A DNA stretch of 7,783 nucleotides, taken from the NCBI GenBank assembly GCA_003154025.1, contig PMCE01000322.1, forward strand, positions 1 through 7,783. The letters run 5' to 3'. Made by a program: the position numbers and the translations under genes. Shown piece by piece: positions 1-6,844 of the stretch (position 1 is its first letter; every line of letters starts with the position of its first letter). This DNA is from Syntrophaceae bacterium (GTDB lineage Bacteria; Desulfobacterota; SM23-61). The notes beneath the pieces are model-generated. The model ran no database searches. It had not been told where the DNA came from and saw only the letters and a program-made list of their open reading frames with translations.

Positions 1-87
1 ATAGCCATGACGCTCGGAAAACGGGGTGACATGTTGCCGGCCCGTGCCGTAAGGGAACGCGTCGTGGAGAAAAACGATGGTAAGTGA
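1..87 (+). CDS. possible C-terminal end of an unidentified gene (partial)
   Basis: Frame 1 is open from the window edge to a TGA at 85-87 and gives about 28 residues containing TLGKRGDMLPARAVRERVVE, rich in charged residues and ending in a lysine. The stretch is clearly more GC-rich than the 450 bases after it, which is the main reason to suspect coding. It would converge on livF. A very short AGCC/GGCT dyad at 90-99 followed by a T-rich run could be a weak terminator for it. I do not recognise the family. Other frames, including minus-strand ones, are also open over this short distance, so the call is weak. Confidence 0.2.
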   Translation: MAMTLGKRGDMLPARAVRERVVEKNDGK

Positions 88-576
88 CGAGCCTGGGCTT
101 TATTTGTTTACCCCTAGGTGGACAACAAATTCAGTATGCCGGGAGGGAGCGCAAGAAAGAATAGGGTTGATTCTGTATTTTGGGTGAGAAAACACAGTAC
201 TTTTGGCAAAAGAAATATCTTAGAGTAAGAGATTTTTAGCCTGTTTGAATGGAATCGGAAGGCGTTGATTAATTTCTATCTGAAATAATGCCTTCTGACC
301 GAAGATGCGAGGATAACGACTTCAGAGATTAATTTACATTCAAGATGTGCCACTCTACGCAATTGGCCAAAATTCCAGAAATGAAAAGTATATCCAAACC
401 TCGATTACCGATTGGAACCTACATTTTTTGCCATAACCTCATCGTGTCAGCCAGATCGAATCTTGATTTTTACAAACAAGGGGAAGGACGAATGCGAGAA
501 GGTATATATTGTAGGGTACAGGGTGAAATTGCTCTCTACGGCCGTTTCATTCCAACTCTCGGCCATTCCCTTTTTC
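88..576. other. AT-rich spacer without a convincing gene
   Basis: About 490 bases lie between the possible gene end at 87 and the repeat at the livF stop. Composition is much more AT-rich than the flanking genes. A frame open from 345 to 626 on the plus strand has no ribosome binding site, resembles no family I know and runs through the heptad repeat into livF, so I do not call it. Structure seen here: a palindrome CTTTTG-G-CAAAAG at 200-212, an imperfect inverted repeat at 256-297, and a GGCCG/CGGCC pair at 540-544 and 560-564 with a 15-base loop. No clear terminator with a T-run on the minus strand was found for the liv operon. Confidence 0.6.
256..297. repeat. imperfect inverted repeat (hairpin)
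   Basis: The arms CGGAAGGC (256-263) and GCCTTCTG (290-297) pair over 8 positions with one G:T. Inside them ATTTC (272-276) pairs with GAAAT (282-286) and ATT (268-270) with AAT (287-289), leaving small bulges and a 5-base loop. Neither strand has a T-run after it, so it is not a standard intrinsic terminator. It may be a small palindromic element or a structured RNA end. Its role is unknown. Confidence 0.4.
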
Positions 577-625
577 CCTTATTCCTTGAACCTTTTTCCT
601 CGAGCCTCAAACCTCGCGCCTCATA
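577..625 (-). repeat. seven-copy degenerate heptad repeat at the livF 3' end
   Basis: On the plus strand CCTT or CCTC recurs exactly every 7 bases at 577, 584, 591, 598, 605, 612 and 619. On the minus strand this reads as seven units of NNN(G/A)AGG. The first three bases of each unit vary freely while the AGG core is fixed. The first unit on the minus strand overlaps the TGA stop of livF (621-623), so the array begins exactly at the end of the operon's last gene. Four units nearest the gene have GAGG and the three further away have AAGG. One further near-copy at 569 is out of phase by one base. Similar short AGG-rich heptad arrays occur between genes in some anaerobic proteobacteria, but that is from memory and unverified. 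Confidence 0.7.
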
Positions 626-1328
626 AACCCAGGTACGCCTTCTTGATCATATCCGTTTTCAGCAGGTCCTCGGGCTTTCCCTCCATCACCATACGGCCGG
701 TCTGGAGCACGTAGGCGTAGTGGGCGACCTCCAGGGCCTCCTGGACGTTCTGCTCCACGAGGAGGATCGTCAGGCCCTCCTCCTGGTTTACCCGCTGGAC
801 CATCTCGAAGATCTCGGTGATCAGTTTCGGCATGATCCCCATGGACGGCTCGTCGAGCATGAGCAGCTTGGGCTTGGACATGAGGCCCCGGGCGATGGCC
901 AGCATCTGCTGCTCCCCCCCGCTCAGGGTCCCGGCCGCCTGGCTTTTACGCTGTTCCAGGACGGGGAAGAGCTTGAAGATCTTCTTGAGCGTGGATTCCC
1001 GGTGTTCGGGAGACTTGCGGGTGTAGGCCCCCAGGGTGAGGTTCTGGGTGATGGTCAGGCGGGCGAAGAGGCGCCGCCCTTCGGGGACGTGGGCGATCCC
1101 CAGTTCCACGACCTTGTGGGCCGGAGTCTGGTCGATCCTCCGGTTCTCGAAGTAAATGGCCCCCTCGTCGGGGCGCAGGACGCTGGAGATGCTCTTCAGG
1201 ATGGTCGACTTTCCGGCGCCGTTGGCGCCCACGATGGAGACGATCTGCCCCGCCTCGACCTTGAAGGAGACCTCGTGCAGGGCCGGAACCTCGTCGTAGG
1301 AGGCTTTAATGCGCTCGACGCGAAGCAT
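621..1328 (-). CDS. livF: LivF, branched-chain amino acid ABC transporter ATPase
   Basis: This is the second ATPase of the Liv/HAAT importer. It pairs with LivG on the cytoplasmic face of LivH/LivM and hydrolyses ATP to drive uptake. The protein has 235 residues, the usual LivF length. Walker A is GANGAGKST at 34-42, the signature LSGGEQQ at 135-141, and Walker B LLMLDE at 155-160 followed by PSMGIMP, where LivF proteins more often have PSLGLAP. The H-loop position is VEQN (192-194 region) with Gln in place of His, as is usual for LivF. The C-terminus AYLGL is also typical. The ATG at 1328 lies inside the end of livG (23-base overlap) and is preceded by GGGAG nine bases upstream, so translation is probably coupled to livG. 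The stop codon forms part of the first unit of a heptad repeat. It is the last gene of the operon. Confidence 0.96.
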   Translation of the reverse strand: MLRVERIKASYDEVPALHEVSFKVEAGQIVSIVGANGAGKSTILKSISSVLRPDEGAIYFENRRIDQTPAHKVVELGIAHVPEGRRLFARLTITQNLTLGAYTRKSPEHRESTLKKIFKLFPVLEQRKSQAAGTLSGGEQQMLAIARGLMSKPKLLMLDEPSMGIMPKLITEIFEMVQRVNQEEGLTILLVEQNVQEALEVAHYAYVLQTGRMVMEGKPEDLLKTDMIKKAYLGL

Positions 1329-2043
1329 GATATTTATCTCCCAGATAGGCCTTGATCACTTCTTCGTTGTTGATGACTTTTTCCGGGGTGTCCTCGGCGA
1401 TCTTTCTCCCGTACTCCAGGACCACCACCCGGCTGGAGATGGGCATGACCACTTCCATCACGTGTTCGACGAGGAGAATGGTCGTTCCGGATTGACGGAT
1501 CTTCTTCACCAGTTCCACGGCTTCGGCCGTCTCCGTCTGATTCAGCCCGGCCATAGCCTCATCCAGCATGAGCAGGGCGGGCGCGGTGGCAAACGCTTTG
1601 GCCACTTCCAGCCTCTTTTTGTCGGCGATGGTCAGGCTGCCGGCCAGCAGGTTCTTCCTCCCGGTCAGGCCGCAGAAATCCAGGACCTCCAGGGCTTTCT
1701 TCCTGGCCTGGGAAGCGGAATTCGTGCGGTTGAAAGCGCCCACCATGACGTTATCCAGGACGGGCAGGTCCTTGAAAACCCGCACAATCTGGAAAGTCCG
1801 GGCAATCCCCTTCAGGCAGACTTTGTTCGAAGGCAAACCGGTTATATCTTCTCCCTGGAAGTTGACCTCCCCGCTGCTGACCGGGTAAAAACCGGCGATA
1901 CAGTTGAAGAGGGTGGTTTTTCCCGCGCCGTTGGGCCCGATGAGTCCGACGATCTCCCCTTTGCCGACCTGGAGGTCGATATGGTCGTTGGCCATGAGGC
2001 CGCCAAAGTGTTTGGTGAGCTGTTTTACCTCGAGAAGAGCCAT
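1306..2043 (-). CDS. livG: LivG, branched-chain amino acid ABC transporter ATPase
   Basis: This is the first ATPase of the Liv importer, partner of LivF. With the ATG at 2043 it has 245 residues. Walker A GPNGAGKTT is at 36-44, the Q-loop RTFQ ends at Gln85, Walker B LLMLDE is at 157-162 followed by AMAGLN, and the H-loop VEH puts His at 194. The signature region reads LTIADKKRLEVAK (137-149) instead of an LSGGQ or LSYGQQRR type motif. The following RLEVAKA fits LivG, so the gene looks functional with a divergent signature. Start choice: a GTG at 2046 would add one residue, but AAAGGAG lies eight bases before the ATG, a better spacing. That ATG overlaps the livM stop as TGATG, a classic coupled junction. 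The C-terminus has a short basic tail after AYLGDKYH and overlaps the livF start. Confidence 0.95.
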   Translation of the reverse strand: MALLEVKQLTKHFGGLMANDHIDLQVGKGEIVGLIGPNGAGKTTLFNCIAGFYPVSSGEVNFQGEDITGLPSNKVCLKGIARTFQIVRVFKDLPVLDNVMVGAFNRTNSASQARKKALEVLDFCGLTGRKNLLAGSLTIADKKRLEVAKAFATAPALLMLDEAMAGLNQTETAEAVELVKKIRQSGTTILLVEHVMEVVMPISSRVVVLEYGRKIAEDTPEKVINNEEVIKAYLGDKYHASRRAH

Positions 2044-3005
2044 CACGCAGACTCCTTTTTACGGAACCGCTTGGCGATGCCGATCACCCCGAACGGCTGG
2101 TAGACCGAGATGACGATGATCAAAAGGCCATAGATGATCAGGTCCGTTCCTTTCCCTCCCCCGCCCAGGAAAATCCGGGTAAATTCTGAAATCGGAATCA
2201 AAATGAAGGCTCCGATTACCGGCCCCCAGATGGTTCCCACCCCGCCCAGGGTAGCCACCAGGCACACCACTACGGAAAGCATCAGGGGAAATACGCTGTC
2301 GGGATCGATGAAGAGAACATACTGAGCGTAAAAGGAGCCGCAGAGGGAGGTGAAAAATGCGCTCAGGGCCAGAGCGTAGAACTTGTACTTGGTCACGTTG
2401 ATGCCCAGGCTCCGGGCCGCTTCCAGGTCGCCCTTGATGGCCTTGAAGTAATACCCCAGCTTGGAACGGTCGATCGCGTATGTCGCCAGCAGGCCCAGGA
2501 TCAACAGACCGAAAGCGACATAATAATAGGGAGCCTTGGTGGTGTGAAACTCCAGGTTGATCAGCGACTCGGGGAGAATGGGGAGGGTCAATCCGACCGC
2601 CGCCCCGGCCCAGTCCCAGTTGAGCATCCAGACCTGGGCGATCTCCCCGATGGCGATGGTGGCAATGGCAAAATAGTGGCCGGCCAACTTGAAACAGGGG
2701 TAGCCGATGATATAGGAAACCCCCACCGAGACGATGCCGCCCCCGAGCATTCCCACCCAGGGGCTGACCCCCAGTTTCATCAACATCAGGGTCGAGGTGT
2801 AGGCCCCGATTCCGAAAAAAAGCGCATGTCCCAGGGAGATCTGACCGGCGTACCCGCCGATCATATTCCAGGCCAGCCCGAGAGTTGCGTAGAGAAAAAT
2901 CATGATCATCACGTGGCGGGGAAAAGGAAGGGTGAAGATCAGCGGATAGATCAAGAAGATCAGAGCCCCCAGCCCCAGCCAGATATATTTCTTGTTGGAT
3001 CCCAT
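2043..3005 (-). CDS. livM: LivM, branched-chain amino acid ABC transporter permease
   Basis: This is an inner-membrane permease subunit that forms the transport channel with LivH. The product is a very hydrophobic protein of 320 residues with repeated membrane-spanning stretches, the first at about 7-26. The LivM family block GYAGQISLGHALFFG runs from 51 to 65. The cytoplasmic coupling loop, where the ATPase docks, is AIKGDLEAARSLGIN at 189-203. The basic C-terminus (RFRKKE) should be cytoplasmic. Start choice: an ATG at 3011 gives two more residues but has GAGG directly against it, whereas GAGG sits six bases before the ATG at 3005, so I prefer 3005. The gap to livH is about 24 bases. The stop overlaps the livG start. 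Nothing appears truncated. Confidence 0.94.
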   Translation of the reverse strand: MGSNKKYIWLGLGALIFLIYPLIFTLPFPRHVMIMIFLYATLGLAWNMIGGYAGQISLGHALFFGIGAYTSTLMLMKLGVSPWVGMLGGGIVSVGVSYIIGYPCFKLAGHYFAIATIAIGEIAQVWMLNWDWAGAAVGLTLPILPESLINLEFHTTKAPYYYVAFGLLILGLLATYAIDRSKLGYYFKAIKGDLEAARSLGINVTKYKFYALALSAFFTSLCGSFYAQYVLFIDPDSVFPLMLSVVVCLVATLGGVGTIWGPVIGAFILIPISEFTRIFLGGGGKGTDLIIYGLLIIVISVYQPFGVIGIAKRFRKKESA

Positions 3006-3029
3006 GAACATCCTCGCCAGGAGAAAGGA

Positions 3030-3899
3030 TTAATATCTTCCCCAGAGACCCTGGGGACGGATGAAAACCACGAGCAGATAGATGAGAAAAACGAAGGCAT
3101 ATTTGAAAGCCGGAGCGATGAAGAGGCCGCTCAGAAATTCCACCAGGCCGATGATGATCCCGGCCACAAAAGAGCCCGGGATGGAGCCGAATCCTCCGAG
3201 GGCCACGGCCACGTACGCGATCAGCGAGAAAGAGAAGCCCACCTCGGGGAAGATGTAGTAGAAGTTCGACATCAGCGCCCCGGCGACCCCCAGGCAGGCC
3301 GCCCCGATCCCCCATCCCAGGGCGAACATCTTATCGCTGTTGATGCCCATCAGGGAGGCGGCCTCCCGGTCTTCGCTGGTGGCCAGCAGGGCAGCGCCGA
3401 CTTCGGTCCGGTTGATGAACCAATAAATAATGATAAAGGTGGCGATGCAGATCAGGCTGGCCACGAACTGGGGCACTCCCAGGGATATCCCCCCCAGGTA
3501 AATATTCCCGGTTAGGATGGGGTTCTTGATGGTGCGGAAATCCGGGGTCCACATGAACTGGGCCAGGTAGCGCAGGAAGATTCCCAGGCCGAAGGTGGCC
3601 AGGATTTGGGCCAAAAACGGGGCCTTGATGATTTTTTTGATGATAATGTAGTAGGTCGCCACCCCGACCAGAAAAAGGACGATCATGCAGAAAGGAAGGG
3701 AAAGGAGAGGGTCCAGATGGAAGAGGGCGAAGCCCCAAAAGGCGGTGAACATGGCCAGCATGAGGAATTCCCCGTGGGCGAAGTTCACGATCTCCATGAG
3801 ACCCCAGATCAGGCAGAGGCCGATGGCCACCAGGGCATAAATACATCCCATCAGGATTCCGCTCAGGACGGTTTGCAGGATAATTTCTGACGAATACAT
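3030..3899 (-). CDS. livH: LivH, branched-chain amino acid ABC transporter permease
   Basis: This is the second permease subunit of the Liv importer, embedded in the inner membrane and paired with LivM. It has 289 residues, the normal LivH length, with many hydrophobic segments. The hallmark NFAHGEFLML is at 39-48, just after the first membrane span. The ATPase-coupling loop TSEDREAASLMGIN is at 174-187. Near the C-terminus the segment ALGGFGSIPGS followed by a hydrophobic stretch and RPQGLWGR is typical. The ATG at 3899 is preceded by AAGGA about six to seven bases upstream. A 133-base spacer with a terminator-like hairpin separates it from the binding-protein gene before it, so its expression may be lower than that of the livK genes. 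Confidence 0.95.
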   Translation of the reverse strand: MYSSEIILQTVLSGILMGCIYALVAIGLCLIWGLMEIVNFAHGEFLMLAMFTAFWGFALFHLDPLLSLPFCMIVLFLVGVATYYIIIKKIIKAPFLAQILATFGLGIFLRYLAQFMWTPDFRTIKNPILTGNIYLGGISLGVPQFVASLICIATFIIIYWFINRTEVGAALLATSEDREAASLMGINSDKMFALGWGIGAACLGVAGALMSNFYYIFPEVGFSFSLIAYVAVALGGFGSIPGSFVAGIIIGLVEFLSGLFIAPAFKYAFVFLIYLLVVFIRPQGLWGRY

Positions 3900-3962
3900 A
3901 AAAGTTCCTTTTTCAAAGCAGGGATTCCGGTTTTCCCAAAGGCGGGCATGGGCCCAAGGGGC

Positions 3963-4011
3963 AAAGAAAAGGGGAGAGACGGAGAAAGATAAAATCCCCG
4001 GGTCTCCCCTT
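3963..4011 (-). terminator. terminator-like hairpin between livK copy B and livH
   Basis: On the minus-strand transcript AAGGGGAGA (4011-4003) pairs perfectly with TCTCCCCTT (3977-3969) over nine bases, with a 25-base loop, and is followed by TTCTTT (3968-3963). It sits 22 bases after the livK stop and about 64 bases before livH. The T-run is interrupted and the loop is long, so I expect partial termination or protection of the upstream mRNA from 3' decay, not a complete stop. Either would raise binding-protein levels over membrane components, a known pattern in binding-protein-dependent importers. Confidence 0.5.
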
Positions 4012-4032
4012 CGCCACGTTTCCGCATCGGTC

Positions 4033-5304
4033 CTATTTTCGATCCGCCCACTTGGGGATGGGGAAGATCAAATCTTTGGTGGCCAGGTTGAAGGGCCATA
4101 CCGTGTAGGATTTTCCCCCCTGCCACTGGATGACGATGGCATCCCCCAAAATATTCTGTCCGGTCTCGTCGAATTTCACGCCCCGCCAGGGAGTGATCAA
4201 CTGATCGGCGGGTATATCCGTCTTGATCAAGGCGTCGCGGATGGCCTCCGGTTTGGTGGAGCCCGCCCGGTTGATGGCGTCGGCCAGCACAAAGAAGCCT
4301 ACAAAGGCCCGCGCGCAGGTTCCCGAGAAGTCCCGCCCCGAGCGCTGCTTGAAGAGGTCGTTGACTTCCTTCACCAGGGGCTTATGGGCGGCCAGGTCCA
4401 GGGAGAACTCGGAACGGCTGGCGATCCCGTCGGCGTCTTTTCCCACCGCTTCAATAAAGGAAGGATCGGTGTGCCCCGAGTTTTGAGCCATGACCGCCAA
4501 CGGGTTGTAATCGAGATCTTTGGCGGTCTTTAAAAGCAGGATGGCGTCGGAGGCATAGGAAGTGGGGAATAAGACGTCCGCATTGGCTGCTTTCAGCCTC
4601 TGGACTTCCGAGGTAAGAGAAGTCGCCGACCGGCGGTAGGGAATGTCCGCGACCACCTTATAGCCCGCTTTCTCGGCCAGCTCTTTTTCAATGCGGCTGC
4701 TGTCCTTCCCGTACAGGCTGTCCTCATAGGCCACGGCGATGGTCTTGAATTTGCTCCCCCGTTTCTTTTCCAGGTCTACCAGGCACTTGAACATGGCCTC
4801 GGAAAAAGTCTCATCGTGGGGACTGCTGCGGAAGAACCACTTGAAGCCTCTCCGGGTGAGGCGGGGGGAGGAAGATTCGGGGTTGAAGAAAGGCATCTTC
4901 ATCCGCTCCGCCACCATGCTGGCGGTTTCGGTGACGTTGCTGTTGTAACAGCCCAGGAGGGCTACCACCTTCTCCTGAGTGAGCAGGCGCTCGGCCTCGC
5001 TCAGACCCAAATCCGGTTTGCCCTGGTGGTCGGCGAAGACGATCGCTAATTTCGCCCCGCCCAGATTGGGCAACCCCCCTCCTGATTTAGCCAGGGGGAG
5101 GTTTAAATTTTTATATTTTCCCGAGTTGATGATGTCCAGGGCCAGTTCGATGGCGTTCTTGTCGTCCAACCCGGCCTGAGCGATGGGCCCGGACATGGGA
5201 TAGATCACCCCGATCTTCACCTCTTGGGCTGCGAAGGTGATCCCCTGGCTGAGGAGAACAAGGATGAAGGCGATAACGGACCCCAAAGCACAAATCCTCT
5301 TCAT
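4033..5304 (-). CDS. livK: LivK-type periplasmic substrate-binding protein, copy B
   Basis: This is the periplasmic receptor of the Liv importer, of the Peripla_BP_6 type I fold. It binds a branched-chain amino acid or related small acid and delivers it to LivH/LivM. The product has 423 residues. The signal peptide has a MKR start, a hydrophobic core at 8-22 and likely cleavage after TFA at 25; there is no lipobox. The mature N-terminus VKIGVIYPMSGP (29-40) is typical, as are ADHQGKP, LTQEKVVALLGCY, FFNPESSSP and RGFKWFFRSSPHDETF further on. The ATG at 5304 follows AGGAGG with seven-base spacing; a longer frame reaches 5361 but lacks a better start. By eye it is about two-thirds to three-quarters identical to copy A, so it is a tandem duplicate. 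It has an AT-rich tract and a GC-rich hairpin at 5075-5119 with one more codon than copy A there. The true substrate cannot be read from the sequence. Confidence 0.92.
   Translation of the reverse strand: MKRICALGSVIAFILVLLSQGITFAAQEVKIGVIYPMSGPIAQAGLDDKNAIELALDIINSGKYKNLNLPLAKSGGGLPNLGGAKLAIVFADHQGKPDLGLSEAERLLTQEKVVALLGCYNSNVTETASMVAERMKMPFFNPESSSPRLTRRGFKWFFRSSPHDETFSEAMFKCLVDLEKKRGSKFKTIAVAYEDSLYGKDSSRIEKELAEKAGYKVVADIPYRRSATSLTSEVQRLKAANADVLFPTSYASDAILLLKTAKDLDYNPLAVMAQNSGHTDPSFIEAVGKDADGIASRSEFSLDLAAHKPLVKEVNDLFKQRSGRDFSGTCARAFVGFFVLADAINRAGSTKPEAIRDALIKTDIPADQLITPWRGVKFDETGQNILGDAIVIQWQGGKSYTVWPFNLATKDLIFPIPKWADRK
5075..5101 (-). repeat. GC-rich imperfect palindrome inside livK copy B
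   Basis: The arms 5075-5084 (CCCCCTCCTG) and 5092-5101 (CAGGGGGAGG) pair over eight of ten positions with one G:T, around a 7-base loop ATTTAGC. Next to it lies an unusually AT-rich stretch (5102-5119) within a GC-rich gene. The reading frame stays open and encodes part of the LPLAKSGGGLPN segment, which aligns with LPLSKTEGFAN in copy A, so it is not a clean insertion. Confidence 0.4.
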
Positions 5305-5417
5305 GTCAAACCCTCCTTTCGGTCTTAAATCCTCTGCTTTTTTTGTCCCCGAGTTTTCCAACCGGATAACTGTTCAGCCGCCGGGCCGCCGCCCGAGGTC
5401 TCCGGACGGAAATGCGG

Positions 5418-6671
5418 CTATTTCCGGTCCGTCCACCTGGGTATCGGATAGGTCATCTCCTTGGTGGCCAGGTTGAAGGGCCAGATGACCCGCTGCTGCA
5501 TATCCTGGTATTGGATGATGATCGCGTCCCCGTAAATATTCTGCCCGGTCTCATCGAACTTCACCCCGCGCCAGGGGGTGATGATCTGATCTGCGGGAAT
5601 GTTCGTCTTGACCAGGGCCTCGCGGATGGCTTCCGGTTTGGTGGAGCCGGCCCGGTTGATGGCGTCGCACAACGTCAGGAACCCCACAAAAACGCGGGCT
5701 GAGCTTCCGGAAAAATCCCGCCCGGACCGTTTTTTGAAAAGCTCATTCACTTCTTTGAGCATGGGTTTGTGGGCCACCAGATCCAGAGAGAATTCCGTCC
5801 GGCTGCAGATTCCATCCACATCTTTCCCGACTGCCTCTACAAAAGAGGGGTCCGTATGGCCGGCATCCTGGGCCATGATCATGGCGGCATTGAAATTCAG
5901 CTCTTTGGAGGCTTTGGACAGGAGAATGGCATCGGACTGGTAAGCGGTGGGGAAAAAGATGTCCGGATTGGCCGCCTTCAACTTCTGGACTTCGGAGGCC
6001 AGGGAAGTCGCCCCCCGGCGGTAGGGGATATCGGCCACCACCTGGTATCCGGCCTTCGCCGCCAGTTCTTTCTGGATACGGCTGCTGTCCTTTCCGAAGA
6101 GGGTGTCCTCGTACATCACCGCGACGGTCTTGAACTTGATATTCCGCTTTTTTCCAAATTCCTGGACGCACTGGAACATGGCTTCGGTGAAGGTTTCGTC
6201 ATGGGGGGTGCTTCGGAAGAACCATTTGAACCCCCGGCGCGTCAGTTTGGGGGAGGAGGATTCGGGGTTGAAGAAAGGAATCCCCATGCGCTCGGAGACC
6301 ATGCTGGCTGTCTCGGTCACCGAGCTATGATAGCAGCCCAGGAGGGCGACCACCTTCTCCTGGGTGATCATGCGTTCGGCTTCACTCAGCCCCAGTTCCG
6401 GCTTGCCCTGGTGGTCGGCGATGGCCACGGTGACCTTCGCCCCCTTCAGGTTGGCAAACCCCTCGGTTTTGGATAGGGGAAGGTTCAGATGCTTGTATTT
6501 GGTGGTGTTGACAATCTCCATGGCCAGCTCGATGGCATGTTTATGGTCCAGACCGATCTGGGCGGTCGGGCCCGACATGGGATAGATCACCCCGATCTTC
6601 ACGTCCTGGGCAAGGAGGGTTGCCGGGACGATCAACAGAAAGGCGGCCAGAAGGGACAGATATTTTTTCAT
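5418..6671 (-). CDS. livK: LivK-type periplasmic substrate-binding protein, copy A (first gene of the operon)
   Basis: This is a periplasmic receptor of the same Peripla_BP_6 family as copy B and the promoter-proximal gene of the liv operon. The product has 417 residues. The signal peptide has an MKK start, a hydrophobic core at about 5-20 and likely cleavage after Ala21 (LLA-QD), with no lipobox. The mature protein starts QDVKIGVIYPMSGP (22-35). Shared blocks with copy B include ADHQGKPELGLSEAER, ALLGCYHSSVTETASMV, PFFNPESSSP, and the C-terminal WPFNLATKE and PIPRWTDRK. Differences near likely ligand contacts, such as CYHSS here against CYNSN in copy B, suggest a different substrate or affinity. 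The ATG at 6671 is preceded by GAGGAGG at seven bases; a longer frame to 6707 has no better signal. A 113-base spacer with no clear terminator separates it from copy B, so the two are probably co-transcribed. Confidence 0.92.
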   Translation of the reverse strand: MKKYLSLLAAFLLIVPATLLAQDVKIGVIYPMSGPTAQIGLDHKHAIELAMEIVNTTKYKHLNLPLSKTEGFANLKGAKVTVAIADHQGKPELGLSEAERMITQEKVVALLGCYHSSVTETASMVSERMGIPFFNPESSSPKLTRRGFKWFFRSTPHDETFTEAMFQCVQEFGKKRNIKFKTVAVMYEDTLFGKDSSRIQKELAAKAGYQVVADIPYRRGATSLASEVQKLKAANPDIFFPTAYQSDAILLSKASKELNFNAAMIMAQDAGHTDPSFVEAVGKDVDGICSRTEFSLDLVAHKPMLKEVNELFKKRSGRDFSGSSARVFVGFLTLCDAINRAGSTKPEAIREALVKTNIPADQIITPWRGVKFDETGQNIYGDAIIIQYQDMQQRVIWPFNLATKEMTYPIPRWTDRK

Positions 6672-6703
6672 GTCCGAACCTCCTCTTTTATTTTTGCTTC
6701 GGT

Positions 6704-6844
6704 TCATTTTACTGATTTTGCCATTGAAAGCAACAGATTTTTCTCGGCGGTAACAAAATTAGAGAGAAGACTATGATCCAGGTTATTTCGGCCAAAGCGG
6801 GACGCCATCCCCGAGTCGCCCGACGGAAGGCTTTCAAATTGCAT
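6704..6844 (-). CDS. possible 46-residue leader ORF upstream of livK
   Basis: An ATG at 6844 opens a frame of 46 residues ending at a TGA 33 bases before the livK start. It begins MQFESLPSGDSGMASRF and contains seven leucines, three in a row near the end, and two valines. That could suit a leucine-sensing leader, but the enrichment is modest, there is no isoleucine, and no good ribosome binding site precedes the ATG. The end overlaps the sigma70-like -10 box. It is more likely chance than gene. Confidence 0.12.
   Translation of the reverse strand: MQFESLPSGDSGMASRFGRNNLDHSLLSNFVTAEKNLLLSMAKSVK
6706..6733 (-). promoter_or_regulatory. putative sigma70-type promoter of the liv operon
   Basis: On the minus strand TTGCTT (6733-6728) and TAAAAT (6711-6706) are separated by 16 bases. 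The -10 box matches the consensus at five of six positions; the -35 box keeps TTG. Transcription would begin near 6699, giving a leader of about 28 bases that holds the GAGGAGG ribosome binding site of the first livK gene. The position and spacing fit a main operon promoter. Confidence 0.5.

Noticed and set aside
345..626. 93-residue plus-strand frame in the terminal spacer
   Set aside because: No ribosome binding site, no recognisable domain, and its end is made of the heptad repeat and the livF stop region.
1309..2103. Plus-strand open frames opposite livF, livG, livM, livH and the livK genes
   Set aside because: All are complementary to well-supported genes, have low-complexity compositions rich in Gly, Asp and His, and lack ribosome binding sites.
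2059..3315. Long open frame antisense-shifted over livM and livH on the minus strand (418 residues)
   Set aside because: It lies in a different frame of the same strand as livM/livH, is full of Arg, Gly, Pro and His, as expected for a shadow of a GC-rich gene, and matches no family, whereas livM and livH are clear.
5305..5361. N-terminal extension of livK copy B to 5361, and likewise copy A to 6707
   Set aside because: The internal ATGs at 5304 and 6671 have strong AGGAGG sites at seven bases and begin proper signal peptides; the extensions would bury these.
5375..5410. GC-rich inverted repeat between the two livK genes as a terminator
   Set aside because: The best stem is only about five pairs (CGGGC/GCCCG) and is not followed by a T-run on the minus strand.
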